Assembly: GCF_036250695.1 (NCBI RefSeq)
Contig: NZ_CP109428.1
Coordinates: forward strand, 1 to 64,000
Direction: 5' to 3'
Length of the DNA: 64,000 bases
Source of the DNA: Streptomyces sp. NBC_01497
GTDB lineage: Bacteria > Actinomycetota > Actinomycetes > Streptomycetales > Streptomycetaceae
Shown here: positions 26,940-36,491 of the stretch, one piece after another
Layout: each line of letters opens with the position of its first letter
Numbering within the stretch: the stretch's first letter is position 1
Notes under the pieces: generated by a model
Told to the model about the DNA's origin: nothing
Database searches by the model: none
What the model saw: only the letters and a program-made list of their open reading frames with translations
Position numbers and translations under genes: made by a program

Positions 26940-27764
26940 GTGCCAGCCCTCGCAGCTACCCGTCCCGACGTGCTGGGTGACTTCCTGCGCGCCTCCCGGG
27001 CCCGCCTCACCCGTGCGGACGCCGGGCTACCGTCCCTGCTTCGACCCCGCCGTGGCCCTCGCACACCGGGACTGACCCAGAGCGAAGTAGACCAGCTCAT
27101 CGCCCTGCGCGGTGGCGAGGCGGGTGTTGACGCCTTCCAGCGCTTCGAGAGCGGCCGATGGGCGAGCCCGCCGGAACATTACGTCGATCACGTCGTAGCG
27201 GTCCTGCAGATGGATAACCGCCAAAGGGCCCTGCTTTATGCCATTGTCTACCGCAAACAGCCCTCGCCCGCTCCCGCCGACACGCGGCCAGCTGTGAGCG
27301 CACTGTGGCGGCAGATCATCAATTCCCAACACGACAGCATCGCCTTGATCACTGACCACCGCGGTGACGTCCTCCACCACAACGACGGCTTCGCGACCAT
27401 GAGCCCCCATACTCCGCCGCACAACGTCTTCCGCTGGACGCTCCTTTCCCCCGAAGCGCGCGAGGGCACGCTGCGGGACTGGGCCGGCACCTGGGCACAG
27501 GCCGCTGCCTTCCACCTCCAGCTCTCCCAGCTGACCCATCCCGACGACACGCGCCTCACCGACCTCGTCAGCGAGGTCGTCTGCGACCCAATCGCCGGCC
27601 CGCTGTACGCACGAGTCGACCACACCCGAGCGTTCGCCGCCGAAACCTGGCGCCTACAGCACGCCCAATGGGGACCCGGATATGTCCAGATGGCGTCCGC
27701 CCAGCCCTCCAGCTCACACCCCACCACCGTCGTGTTCATGCCCTTCCACGGCACCCGATTGTGA
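26940..27764 (+). CDS. MmyB-type transcriptional regulator
   Basis: 274 residues. GTG 26940 has a strong GGAGG five bases upstream and follows the methyltransferase by 20 bases. The N-terminal helix-turn-helix (TPGLTQSEVDQLIALRGG, with the FESGRW recognition end) is followed by the MmyB ligand-binding PAS-like domain (SIALITDHRGDVLHHNDGF, then NVFRWTLLSPEAREGTLRDW, and a Leu-rich helix). In Streptomyces such proteins often regulate neighbouring small-molecule genes. It is probably the pathway-specific regulator of this cluster. Confidence 0.88.
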   Translation: MPALAATRPDVLGDFLRASRARLTRADAGLPSLLRPRRGPRTPGLTQSEVDQLIALRGGEAGVDAFQRFESGRWASPPEHYVDHVVAVLQMDNRQRALLYAIVYRKQPSPAPADTRPAVSALWRQIINSQHDSIALITDHRGDVLHHNDGFATMSPHTPPHNVFRWTLLSPEAREGTLRDWAGTWAQAAAFHLQLSQLTHPDDTRLTDLVSEVVCDPIAGPLYARVDHTRAFAAETWRLQHAQWGPGYVQMASAQPSSSHPTTVVFMPFHGTRL

Positions 27765-27887
27765 CCCCGGCGCCCCGACCCGAGGCCATGGCGCCGTGCG
27801 CGCTCTCCTCCTCTCCGGCTCCGGCAGATCGGGCGCGAGCCGCCCCAGCTGCCAAATCCACGTCACCGCAACGAGACAGGCGTACAC

Positions 27888-28069
27888 ATGAGCGACCACC
27901 CCTACGTCCGCGACCCACTCGACACGGACCCGCTGCGTAAGCAGAAAGCACTCCAAGCGGCCAGGGCCGCCGTACGAGTCGACGTCCTCGGCGAACAGGC
28001 GTGGGCGATAACCTCGCCCGACCTCCTTGACGACCCGCAGCTGTCCCCGCACATGCCCAAGGACCCTAA
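27888..28069 (+). pseudogene. 5' fragment of a cytochrome P450 gene, cut by a MITE
   Basis: From ATG 27888 the frame reads RDPLDTDPLRKQKALQAA, then VRVDVLGEQAWAITSPDLL and DDPQLSPHMPKDPK, which matches the first 55-60 residues of actinobacterial P450s (VxVxxxGxxAWxVTxxxLL..DPRxSK). It then runs straight into the 152-bp MITE at 28070 and loses all similarity. Heme-ligand and I-helix regions are not found downstream. It was probably the last enzyme of the ATP-grasp/EgtD cluster before disruption. Confidence 0.65.
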
Positions 28070-28221
28070 GGGCTGTCCCGTAACTCTGGGCACCGCTTGC
28101 CGATGTCCGGTTCGATCTACCTGGTCAGGATCCGGCTTAGGCCGCGATTCGGGGCGCGACCGCACAATAAGATCTTCCTGTGGTGACCTACCGACCCCTG
28201 CCCTGAGTAACGGGACAACGC
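28070..28221. mobile_element. 152-bp MITE, copy 1
   Basis: Terminal inverted repeats begin GGGCTGTCCCGTAAC (28070) and end GTAACGGGACAACGC (28221); 17 of 21 positions match. Flanks are CTAA (28066-28069) and CTAG (28222-28225), fitting a YTAR-type 4-bp target. It has no coding capacity. A second element of exactly the same length with the same ends is at 47251-47402. Confidence 0.75.
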
Positions 28222-28573
28222 CTAGGCAGCACTGGCCCCACTACTCCACCGTGCCCGACAGCCGCGCCGCCGACGGAGTCATACGTCTGCAAGGCAGAGG
28301 CCATTGACGAGCCGCTGACAGTGAGGCGTTGACAGCGAATACCTTCGTGGCCGCGTAGAACCGCACCTGGCGGCAGCTCCCGCCGACGTTCGGCCTGCCC
28401 GGCCCACGCCGTAAGGCCGGGACCGCGTCTGGACCGGGCTCTACCGCGTCGTCCTCGACGAACTCGGCATCCGGGGCGACCTTGCTCACCGACTACCGTC
28501 GGCTGGACTACCGCTGCGAACGCCATCTGCGCAGTTGCCAACCGTGTGCTGCTAAAAGTACTTCCGCAACCTG

Positions 28574-29923
28574 CAGGGCTTCGGCGTAGTTCGGTGTCGT
28601 CCGTTTTGATCATGTGAGGCCGAGGAGGGCGAGGGGTCGGGTGTGGTCTCGGGCTGCCCGTCGGAGGCCGGCGGCGATGTTGCGGATGCCGGCGAGGCGG
28701 AGGGCTCCGATCGCGAGGTTTCTGCAGGTGGCCATTGCTCGGGGTGCGTTTCCGGTCCGCACCTGGGAGGCGTCCTCGGTGAAGGTGACGTCCCTGACGT
28801 GGTGCAGGGCCTCGACGGTCCAGTGTCCTCGGATCAGTCGGGTGAGTTGAGCCGGGCCGGCCTGCCCGGCGGTGAGGCTGGTGACCGCGTAGACGGTCTT
28901 GAGACTGATCTTCCCGGTCTTGCGGTCCACGCGGCGACGGACGATCTGGACGGCCTGACGGGCCCCGGGGAAGAGCAGGTTGCTCACCGTGCAGACCTTC
29001 AACCGGCGGATCTCATGACGGCCGTGACCGGTCGAACGAGTCCTGTCCTGCAGCGGAATCCGCTTCCAGGGAAGGGACTTGAGCTGCTTGCGAAGCTTCT
29101 TCGTGTTGCGCTTCACGATCACGATGTAGTGAGCCTGCCGGTCGAGCAGGTAGACGGCGTGGGCATGCTGGGTGTGCATCGCGTCGCTGGTGACCGTGTC
29201 GGCCAGGTCCTCGAGGGTGTCGAGCAGAGGCTGGAATCGGGTGATCTCGTTGGTCTTCTCACCGACGTCCATCTGGGCGAGGACCAGTGCGCTCACGTGG
29301 TCGCAGGCGGCCAGGAGGTGGATCTTCCGTCCCTTCGCGCGGGCAGCACCCCGCAGCGACTTCCCGTCGACCGCCAGTCCCCGCAGTCCTTCCTTTCCGC
29401 TCTGCCGGTCCGCGAGCCAGGCTCCGACCGCGTGGTCCAAGGCGTCCGCGTCAACTCTGGCCAGCAGCCGCCGGATCGTGGATTCCGCGGGCCAGGACCG
29501 TTTCCGTTTCGGCACCAGTGGGTCGATGACCGTGCCGAGCCGTTCCAGCAGGGCCGGCGGTGCGTCGGACACCCATTCACCCACCGCGAGCAGGGATCTC
29601 GCTCCGGCGAGGACCGCGCAGGCCGTCAGCGCGAGGAGCGTAACGAGCGGATGCCGAACTCCCCGCGAATCACGCGGGTCCGGGACCTGCGCGAGGCGTT
29701 CCAGCAAATCCGGAAGCTCGCTCCCGGACACTTCCGGATGCGGCCTGAGCTGGTCAAAGACAGGGGAGATCAGAGAAGATGCAGCGGCAGGCACGGGCAG
29801 TCCAAGGTCACAGAGCGTAGAGAACTCCATGATCATGGACGTCCGTGCCTGTGCTGTATCCAACCCTGCCCAACGCGACGAGACGTCAGCAACCGGGCGT
29901 CAGCCGACTACGCCGAAGCCCTG
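28574..29923 (-). mobile_element. ISAs1-family insertion sequence with 10-bp target duplication
   Basis: 1350 bp. Perfect 17-bp ends CAGGGCTTCGGCGTAGT (28574-28590) and its complement (29907-29923). The 10-mer CCGCAACCTG occurs directly on both sides (28564-28573, 29924-29933), as expected for the 8-10-bp duplications of this family. It inserted into the IS5 remnant described separately. Confidence 0.93.
28610..29863 (-). CDS. ISAs1-family transposase
   Basis: 417 residues, full length for the family. Motifs: N-terminal [29 protein letters not shown], catalytic Asp in [11 protein letters not shown], second Asp in VTSDAMHTQ followed by [19 protein letters not shown], and catalytic Glu in [20 protein letters not shown]. 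No internal stop or frameshift, and both IS ends are present, so it may be active. Confidence 0.93.
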   Translation of the reverse strand: MDTAQARTSMIMEFSTLCDLGLPVPAAASSLISPVFDQLRPHPEVSGSELPDLLERLAQVPDPRDSRGVRHPLVTLLALTACAVLAGARSLLAVGEWVSDAPPALLERLGTVIDPLVPKRKRSWPAESTIRRLLARVDADALDHAVGAWLADRQSGKEGLRGLAVDGKSLRGAARAKGRKIHLLAACDHVSALVLAQMDVGEKTNEITRFQPLLDTLEDLADTVTSDAMHTQHAHAVYLLDRQAHYIVIVKRNTKKLRKQLKSLPWKRIPLQDRTRSTGHGRHEIRRLKVCTVSNLLFPGARQAVQIVRRRVDRKTGKISLKTVYAVTSLTAGQAGPAQLTRLIRGHWTVEALHHVRDVTFTEDASQVRTGNAPRAMATCRNLAIGALRLAGIRNIAAGLRRAARDHTRPLALLGLT

Positions 29924-29950
29924 CCGCAACCTGGCTGTACAGGACACGGC

Positions 29951-30580
29951 TTAACGTCGACGAGATCCCGGGTCCCTCCCCTGCGAGGGTTTCGTATACT
30001 TGCCCGGCCCGGGCACATTGGGTATAGGCCGCGCACCGCTGCGCGAGCCCCCCGGGGCGAGACCGCTTTGCTGGTTGAAAGCTGCAGGCCGCCGCGAGGC
30101 GGGAAAAACCGGGCTGCCGTCAGAGGGTCCTTGCGGAGGCCTGGTCCAACGGTCCGCCTGGGCGATCCGCGCCGCGGATCGCGTAGAGGGCGGATGGCCC
30201 TCCCACTGCACCGGCCCCCGAACCGCATTCCCACTCGAATCATAATTAGGATTAACATACCCCCTTACAGTCTTCAAATGCTCTATTCGCCCTGCATATG
30301 TTTTCGCGTCAAGCGCGGCCTGCGGTCCATCCCTCTTCATTCTGAAGTTATGTTCCTCTTGCATCTTAATCCTATCCCTCTCCTGCGATTCAATAGCCCA
30401 TTGAGTATGCTCCTCACCGCCTAGATAACTACTGAGCTGCGTGTAAAATTGGTCAGCCGTCTGTTCTTTGCCACTACTATTAAATTGGGCCTCTCGTCGA
30501 GAACTCCTCCCCCCGCCCGAAGTGTCACCCCTAGGCGCCGAGCTGTTTAGATAGGCCCCGTTGGCCTGTCCGTTGTCCAT
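29951..30580 (-). CDS. lower-GC disordered protein with basic C-terminus (tail family member 1)
   Basis: 209 residues, ATG 30580 with AGGAG about 6 bases upstream. The N-terminus is polar (MDNGQANGAYLNSSAPRGD), the middle (45-125) is predicted helical and charged (ADQFYTQLSSYLGGEEHTQW; KTYAGRIEHLKTVRGYVNPN), and the last 80 residues are Pro/Gly/Arg/Ser-rich, ending in PGSRRR. The 5' two-thirds has clearly lower GC than the surroundings while the 3' part is GC-rich, as if the tail came from other DNA. No family is recognised. It shares tail architecture with six other genes in this window. Confidence 0.7.
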   Translation of the reverse strand: MDNGQANGAYLNSSAPRGDTSGGGRSSRREAQFNSSGKEQTADQFYTQLSSYLGGEEHTQWAIESQERDRIKMQEEHNFRMKRDGPQAALDAKTYAGRIEHLKTVRGYVNPNYDSSGNAVRGPVQWEGHPPSTRSAARIAQADRWTRPPQGPSDGSPVFPASRRPAAFNQQSGLAPGGSRSGARPIPNVPGPGKYTKPSQGRDPGSRRR

Positions 30581-30859
30581 GAGCTACTCCTGATTTGGCG
30601 GATGGATTTTCGCGACTCGTCGTCTCTCACGCCTCATCGCACCGCACAGCCGACCACGCAACCGAGGCCGCCTGCACCCTCCTTTCCATGGTCAACGTGG
30701 AGGCGTGGGACTTGGTTCAAACGGCGGTCCGTTAGGGCGCGTGTCGGAAGTGCTCCAGGTTGGCTGACGTGAGTGAGTCGGGACAGGGGTACCGATACGT
30801 TGGACCGGAAGAACTCGAGCCGGTCCTTCCTGGCCTCGATCATTCATGAGCACTCGTCG

Positions 30860-32099
30860 GTTCGCTGACGGGGACTCTGTGCTCGCGAGGTGCGGAATTG
30901 CGCGGGCTGGGTCAGCAGGTTGGCGACCCGGCTGTCGCGTCGGGTGGATGCCGAGTCCCACGGCTACGAGATGTTGCCGTGGCTCGTCGGGACGGCCGGA
31001 GTTACCGGTCAACCGGGGTTCGGCGGGGCTGTGATTCGCTGGATCGCGCTACCCACCGGCCGCTGCATCTTTACGACGGCCGTGAAGGCGAGGACCTGGC
31101 GGCTTGGCTTTGCGGCCACCCCGAGGTCAAGGTGATCTGCCGGGACCGCTCCAACGGTTACGGCGAAGGCGCACGGGTTGGAGCGCCCCAGGCCCAGCAG
31201 GTAGACGACCGGTATCACCTGTAGGCCAACCTCGGTCAGGCCGTCGAAAAGAGTGTGAACGCCCATCGCTCCCGCCTGGCCGAACCGGCTCCAGACGACA
31301 CTGTCGACCAGCTGAGGATGGAGCCTGCAGTGGTCCAGTCGCCGAACGAGCCGAAGATCGTGACACAGCTGCGGGAACAGCACCCCACCGCCCACGAAAT
31401 CTGGGAGCAGATATGTCGAAGGCGGCGATCGGCCGGAAACTCGGCCTGTACCAGGCCACCATCCGCAAGCCGGTCAACACCCGCTCCGCCGATGACGTCG
31501 TCGCCAAGAGCATGCAGCGGGTGCACGTCGTCGACCCGTACATCGATTACCTGCACCGACGCTGGAATGAAGGCGCCAGAAACGCCGCCCAGCTCTGCCG
31601 GGGGATCCAAGGCCTCGGTTATCCCGGCGGCGAGTTGGCCATCCAACGTCACCTGCGGCGCTACCGGACCGGACACGGTCGTGCGCCCGCTCCCGGTTCC
31701 AAGCCTCCCTCAGTCCGTGAGGTCACTTCCCGGATCATGACGCACCTCGAGCACCTCCGAGACGAAGTCGCGGACAAGCCGCACCGTCTGCGCGAGCGGG
31801 ATGCCGAGCTGAACCGGCTTACCGGCCACGTCCGGAAGTTCGCCGTGATGATGACCGGCCGCCACGGCGACCGACTCGAGGACTGGATCACCGACGCCGA
31901 ACAGGACACCCCGGTCCCGCTCGCGGCCTTTGCCCGCAACCCCCGGCGCGACCTCGCTGCCGTGCGCAACGGTCTCACTCTGCCCTACAGTTCCGGCGCC
32001 GTCGAAGGCAACGCCAGCCGGCTGAAGATGCTGAAACGCCAGATGTTCGGGCAGGCTGGCCTCGATCTTCCTCGCAAACGCGGCCTGATCGTTCGTTGA
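30860..32099 (+). pseudogene. degenerate ISL3-family transposase
   Basis: Fragments in several frames spell an ISL3 transposase: THRPLHLYDGREGEDLAAWL, then HPEVKVICRDRSNGYGEGA (31090-31190), then a frame with SKAAIGRKLGLYQATIR and, at the end, LPYSSGAVEGNASRLKMLKR (DDE Glu region), GQAGLDLPRKRGLI. A stop (near 31222) and frameshifts break it. The first ~100 bp resemble the terminal region of the IS1380 copies at 39.4 and 63.5 kb, so its left end is a junction of two elements. Confidence 0.75.
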
Positions 32100-32115
32100 G
32101 TCCCGACCACCTGGA

Positions 32116-32727
32116 TCACGAGATCGTCGACAGAACCCGGATCTTCACGTGGATCGCGTCGATGAACACGGGCGGATAGAGGGCATCGAGGAGCCGGCTC
32201 TGCCACTCGGCCCTCACATCCAGGACCCTGTCGGTGATCGTGGGGATCGTCTGGCGGGATATGTCGGCGCCATAGACCTCCACGAGGTGAGCCTGGACCT
32301 CACCGGCGGTCAGGCCCTTCGCAGCGAGCGAGATAACCATCTCCTCAACGCCGGTCGGGCGCATCTGCCGCTTCTTGACGATCCGCGGCTCGAAGCTGCC
32401 TTCCCGATCGCGGGGAACGGCAACCTCCACCGGGCCGGCGTCGGTGAGCACGGACTTGGCGCGGGTGCCGTTGCGTGAGTTGCCGCCGTTCTTCCCGGCC
32501 GGATCGTGCTTTTCATAGCCGAGGTGGTCGGTGATCTCGCCCTCGAGAGCGGACTCCAGGAGCCGCTTCGTCAGCTGCTGGAGCAGCCCGCCCTCGCCGG
32601 TCAGCTGAAGGCCCTCGGCCTGAGCCCGGCCCACCAACCCGTCGATCATCCGGTCGTCCACGACTTCGCTGGCGCCGCTTCAGACTGCTCGACGGACTCG
32701 GCCTCGGGCGTGTTGTTGCTGGTCACC
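32116..32727 (-). pseudogene. truncated IS256-family transposase
   Basis: Reads DDRMIDGLVGRAQAEGLQLT, GEITDHLGYEKHDPAGKNGG, SRNGTRAKSVLTDAGPVEVA, VPRDREGSFEPRIVKKRQ and VFIDAIHVKIR, the standard IS256 N-terminal half including the first catalytic Asp. The protein is cut after VKIR, next to the ISL3 remnant, and the first residues (from GTG 32727) are out of frame by one base near 32672. An AT-rich IS end (TACACCGAACGTTTTTTACA) lies just upstream at 32750-32770. Confidence 0.85.
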
Positions 32728-32780
32728 GGTGCATCTTCCTTGACCGGGAGTTACACCGAACGTTTTTTACAGTCCCGCTT

Positions 32781-33123
32781 ACGGGTCGAAGGCTGACGAC
32801 AACGGCCATGCGACACCCTGCGGACTGCCGGGATCTGCCCACCCCGCTGGCTCCTCTCCCTGGCGCAGCTGCACGAGGGCTGGGGGGATTCTTCCACCGT
32901 GACGAACCGTGAAGCGATTTAGTCCGTCGTTGTCTGTGCGGGCATGTAGGCGTTCCGCAGCTTGCCTGCCTGATGTAAGACGCCGCGCGGCACCTGACGC
33001 CACCCGTACCCGGCAAGTCGCGGCTAAGTCGTCCCGTCCAGGTTGCGCCCTTGCTTGTGGCGATGCAGGGAGGCCAAAGGTGTGCAACGCGCCAATCGAG
33101 ACACGAAACGAAGAGGAAGTTAA
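32781..33123. other. non-coding spacer before tail-family gene 2
   Basis: No gene, RNA or IS end can be supported between the IS256 remnant and GTG 33124. The last 40 bases become purine-rich and lower in GC and contain the ribosome binding site (GAGGAAG) of the next gene. Confidence 0.5.
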
Positions 33124-33879
33124 GTGCCGGATCATCCGAGCAGCGAAAATCATCAAAGTGGCAGCGATTCGGACACTAGCTACAAGAGTGCACGCACAAG
33201 CCACGACACGACGTGGTCCAGTGGGAGCCGATGGACCACGTCGGAAATCAGGACCCGCACCTCCCGCGAAAGCCGCACTCATCCGCAACCCAATCCCATG
33301 CAGTCACGAGCGGCAGCCCAGCCTAACCGCACCCAGCGTCCTGGCCAGGTCTCCAGCGCGGACAAACGTGAAAGCGTCATCAACTCAGCTTCACTCGGCC
33401 TTCAGTCTGCAGGTATAGCTCTCAATAACGCAAAACTCCCAAAGGCAGGAAACCCCGTCTACGGGGCAGGGGTGGTTCTTAGCGGCTTTGGAGCAGCACA
33501 AGAAGTAGTCAGCGAACTACGAAGCCCGACCCCAGACCATAGGCACACGCTGACTAACTCCTTGAAGATCGCCGGCGCAGCGGGATACGGCGCTGGCGCA
33601 GGTCTCGGCTACATCAGCCCCAAAACAGGAAACATCTTGCAGATTACTGGCTCGGGATTGCAATCTCTTGGAAACCTGGGACGCGCTTGGGAAGACCACC
33701 ACGAGCAGCATGCCGATAATGGTCAACCGAGGGTGACGTCGGCAGGCCCGCGGAGCGCGGACCTGCAGGGAGATGAACCAATTCTGCCAATGCATCATTC
33801 CACGAATTCATCTAGCACCCCTGCGGCACTGCCCCTTCCTTCCCCCAATTCAAAAATGAAGACAAGTAGACGGAAGTAA
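33124..33879 (+). CDS. glycine-rich lower-GC protein with disordered ends (tail family member 2)
   Basis: 251 residues, GTG 33124 with GAGGAAG about 7 bases upstream. Residues 1-75 are Ser/Thr/His/Arg-rich and disordered. Residues 80-190 form a Gly/Ala/Leu-rich region with GxxxG spacing (NSASLGLQSAGIALNNAK, YGAGVVLSGFGAAQEVV, KIAGAAGYGAGAGLGYISP, ITGSGLQSLGNLGRAW), as in glycine-zipper or pore-like segments. The last 45 residues are Ser/Pro-rich and end in MKTSRRK. GC is well below the neighbours. Family not recognised; a membrane-active or assembly role is only a guess. Confidence 0.7.
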   Translation: MPDHPSSENHQSGSDSDTSYKSARTSHDTTWSSGSRWTTSEIRTRTSRESRTHPQPNPMQSRAAAQPNRTQRPGQVSSADKRESVINSASLGLQSAGIALNNAKLPKAGNPVYGAGVVLSGFGAAQEVVSELRSPTPDHRHTLTNSLKIAGAAGYGAGAGLGYISPKTGNILQITGSGLQSLGNLGRAWEDHHEQHADNGQPRVTSAGPRSADLQGDEPILPMHHSTNSSSTPAALPLPSPNSKMKTSRRK

Positions 33880-34197
33880 CAGCCCGGCAGGGCTGCAAGG
33901 GCGGCCACCCCGGGCACATCTATCATTACATTCAATTCGGGATACCACAAGAAACTCAGAGCGCCATGACTACCTGACAAGCGTAAATCGCCAGCCCGAG
34001 AGTCATGCCATCTTATCCACCCCCGCGCTGGCCAACCCAATTACGCTCTCGTTGATTCGATGGTCACACTTCCGCGACAGTACCGCGTTCTCGGGCCGTC
34101 CAGCCTGGTCACCTGAGCCCAGAATTCACTTCAGACCTCCCGGAAAACGTTCGAGGATTCCACTTGCGATCCTCCGGTAAGGTCAGTCGAGTTCTCA
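33880..34197. other. spacer between tail-family gene 2 and an ISL3 element
   Basis: About 320 bp of mixed GC. No gene is supported. It probably includes the 3' untranslated part of the preceding gene. Confidence 0.4.
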
Positions 34198-35763
34198 GCC
34201 CTGTTCCGTAGTCAGTGGTGACGGTAGGTGACAGCTGTCGTCGAGCTGGTATACGAGATGCCAACGCCCCTGTAACACCGGCGTTTCTAGGGCTCTTGGT
34301 GCTGGTCATCGCGGATGCGGCGGATGTCGGTGGAGTGATCCGGATGATCGCCCGGGCCCGGGATGTCCGGCGCCCTGCCCGTTGCGCGGGGCCCTAACGG
34401 GAAAAGTACACGGCTATCACGTCCGGACGGTGGCGGATGTCCCCATGGACGGCCGGTCGTGGCTCGCGTCCGGGCGCGGCGCCTGGCTTGTCGGCAGCAG
34501 ACCCTCTGAACAAGTTCCCGGGCTGATCAAGCGCCTTCAACGCCACACCAGGCGTCTGACCACGCGGGTCTCGGGGGTTGCCAAGGAGTCAGGCGGCTGG
34601 GTGGCCTCCCGTCTCACCCCGTTTATGGCTACGTCCCTCCCTTGTGCCGCCGCCTTGCGCCTACTGCGGCGCATCCCCCTCCGACGGTGTGCGCCTCATG
34701 GGTGATCGGGGCCAACGACCCCGCCCCGTGCCACTGCCACTGCCACTGCCACTGCCACTGCCACTGCCAACGACCCTCATTGACGCCGAGACCGGGGAAC
34801 GCGCCATCCCCTGCCCGACCATGAGGCCGCCACCTTCGCGGCGTAACTGCGCACGCAGAAGGGGGCTGAGGCCGTGTGCCGAGACGGCTCGGCCGCCTAC
34901 GCCAAGCCAATCCGCCGAACACCGCGTGACGCGGTGCAGATCAGCGACCGCCGGCACCCCTGGGGCAACCTGCGCGACGAGGTCCTGGTTGAGGTCCGCA
35001 CCCACGCCCCTTGCTGGGCCACCATCAACCCGCACCGTCCCGGCCGTCGTCCGCGTGCAGGCCACCCGCAAGCGCCGGCACACAATCCCCCCGACTCCGG
35101 CATCGGAATGCTCGACTGCCCCCGCAGACTGGGCCTCTCTCTGAACACCGTCAAGCCCTACGCCCGCATCCCTGAACCGTCCACCGACCGCATCACCCCA
35201 CACGACCACCCGCCGGCATCGCTCCGACAACCCAGCCATCCCCCTCACCCACCCCCTGCACAAAATCAGGGAAGCGGACCACGCCAGCAGCCCCAACCCC
35301 CAGCCCGCTACAACAACCAGGACCGCGCCAAAGACCACCGCCCCCTCAAAACCCCGCCACCTCACCCACCCCGAGCACCCGCGGACCAAGGACACCAACC
35401 TGCTCCGCCCCTCACTACGACCTGACGCCAGACCACCCAGACCACTCCCTCATCCACAACCTCGCCGCCCCACCGACACCCTCCAGCGACAACAACCCTC
35501 CAAGCCCACCTAATGGATCCACCGGGCCCACAGCACAGACCCACCCCGCCCACACACCTACTGCAACAGCCTCCAACTCGACCCCGCCACAGCCAACACC
35601 GGCCTCACCCTGCCCTGGAGCAATGCCCCACCGAAGAGGTCACCACCCACACCAAACGGATCACACGGCAGATGCACGACCGTGCCGGATGCGAACTCCT
35701 CCCCCACCACATCTTGCTCAGCACATAGGCACTCAGCACCGCCACCGACTACGGAACAGAGCC
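34198..35763 (+). mobile_element. degenerate ISL3-family insertion sequence
   Basis: Ends are CTGTTCCGTAGTCAGTGG (from 34201) and CCACCGACTACGGAACAG (to 35760), a near-perfect inverted repeat, giving about 1566 bp. Transposase pieces in shifting frames include LVLVIADAADVGGVIRMIAR, HTRRLTTRVSGVAKESGGW, ALRLLRRIPL, VCRDGSAAYAKPIRRTPRD, CPRRLGLSLNTVKPYARIPE, and the C-terminal LTLPWSNAPTEEVTTHTKRI, RQMHDRAGCELLPHHILLS. At least five frameshifts make it inactive. A TGCCAC microsatellite has expanded inside it. Confidence 0.85.
34729..34770. repeat. hexanucleotide microsatellite (TGCCAC)6
   Basis: Six perfect TGCCAC units (34729-34764) plus TGCCAA. It lies inside the dead ISL3 transposase. Being a multiple of three it adds dipeptide repeats (Cys-His, Pro-Leu or, antisense, Trp-Gln) without changing frame. 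Probably slippage in unselected DNA. Confidence 0.9.
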
Positions 35764-35873
35764 GAACATTTCAGTCCCAGTTGATCCTGAGCAGTGGACT
35801 AGCCGTAGTAAGTGTCAGGAGCTTGGATTGCATCCCGGCCGAGGAGCCGGGCCTATAGAAGGAGTGAGTGTTC

Positions 35874-36491
35874 GTGGACTCGCAGCACGGGACCTCAAAA
35901 GGCAGTTCGGGGCAGGCGACGGGGTGGGATGAACTACTCCAAACGGCCAACAGGCGACAGCAGCAGATCCAGCGGTGGGCTCGAATGACCGACGAGGAGA
36001 AGGACACCGCCCGTCGTCGACTTTCTGAAGGGCATGAAAAGAGGAAGGCGGCTATGACCCCTGAGGACCATAAGAGGGAGAGGGATCGACGGTCTGAAGT
36101 GATGGTTAACCGGTGGGCTAACATGCCCGAAGAGAAGCGGGACCAGACTATTGCGGCGATGAGTGCGGCGCAAAAGAAGCGATACAACGACATGAGTCCT
36201 GAAGAACGCAATGCGCTTAAAGCTCAAAGGTCCGCAGCACAAGTGAGGCGATCGAACGAAATTCCCCCTCAAGAGCGCAAGGAGATAAAAGCTCAAAGGT
36301 CCGCAAAACAGAAGGCACGGAATAACGCTCCTGCGGATCCGGCCGCCACAGCCGCCACAGCCAGACTAGCGGCAGGAACACCCCAGTACAGCTGGATGAA
36401 TCCAATTCCTTCCGGTTCATCTTCCTCGACGCCAGCTGGCCCCTCACGGCAGCCCACCAATCCGCGCCCCAACTCCAGTACGAGGAGGTGA
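35874..36491 (+). CDS. basic helical-repeat protein with disordered tail (tail family member 3)
   Basis: 205 residues from GTG 35874 (GGAG 9 bases upstream; GTG 35868 is too close). After a short polar start, residues 15-150 hold about five repeats of 20-25 residues with the pattern M(T/S/P)-x-E-(E/D)-(K/R)...(R/K)R...: RMTDEEKDTARRRLSEGHEK, AMTPEDHKRERDRRSE, NMPEEKRDQTIAAMSAAQKK, DMSPEERNALKAQRSA, EIPPQERKEIKAQRSA. Such charged repeats recall NUMOD/HMG-like DNA-binding helices. The last 50 residues are Ser/Pro/Thr-rich and end in NSSTRR. Lower GC than neighbours. Not assignable to a known family by eye. Confidence 0.72.
   Translation: MDSQHGTSKGSSGQATGWDELLQTANRRQQQIQRWARMTDEEKDTARRRLSEGHEKRKAAMTPEDHKRERDRRSEVMVNRWANMPEEKRDQTIAAMSAAQKKRYNDMSPEERNALKAQRSAAQVRRSNEIPPQERKEIKAQRSAKQKARNNAPADPAATAATARLAAGTPQYSWMNPIPSGSSSSTPAGPSRQPTNPRPNSSTRR

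Larger units (their letters stand above)
28330..29955 (+). pseudogene. IS5-family transposase remnant, split by ISAs1
   Basis: Before the ISAs1 element the plus strand encodes scraps of an IS5-type transposase (TWRQLPPTFGLPGP near 28365; LHRVVLDELGI-like near 28445; LDYRCERH near 28510, matching the C-terminal YRRL.YRYERHP motif). After ISAs1 the sequence resumes with CTGTACAGGACACGG, which resembles the IS5 right end seen at 62030. The remnant is heavily frameshifted and deleted. Orientation is plus. Confidence 0.6.
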
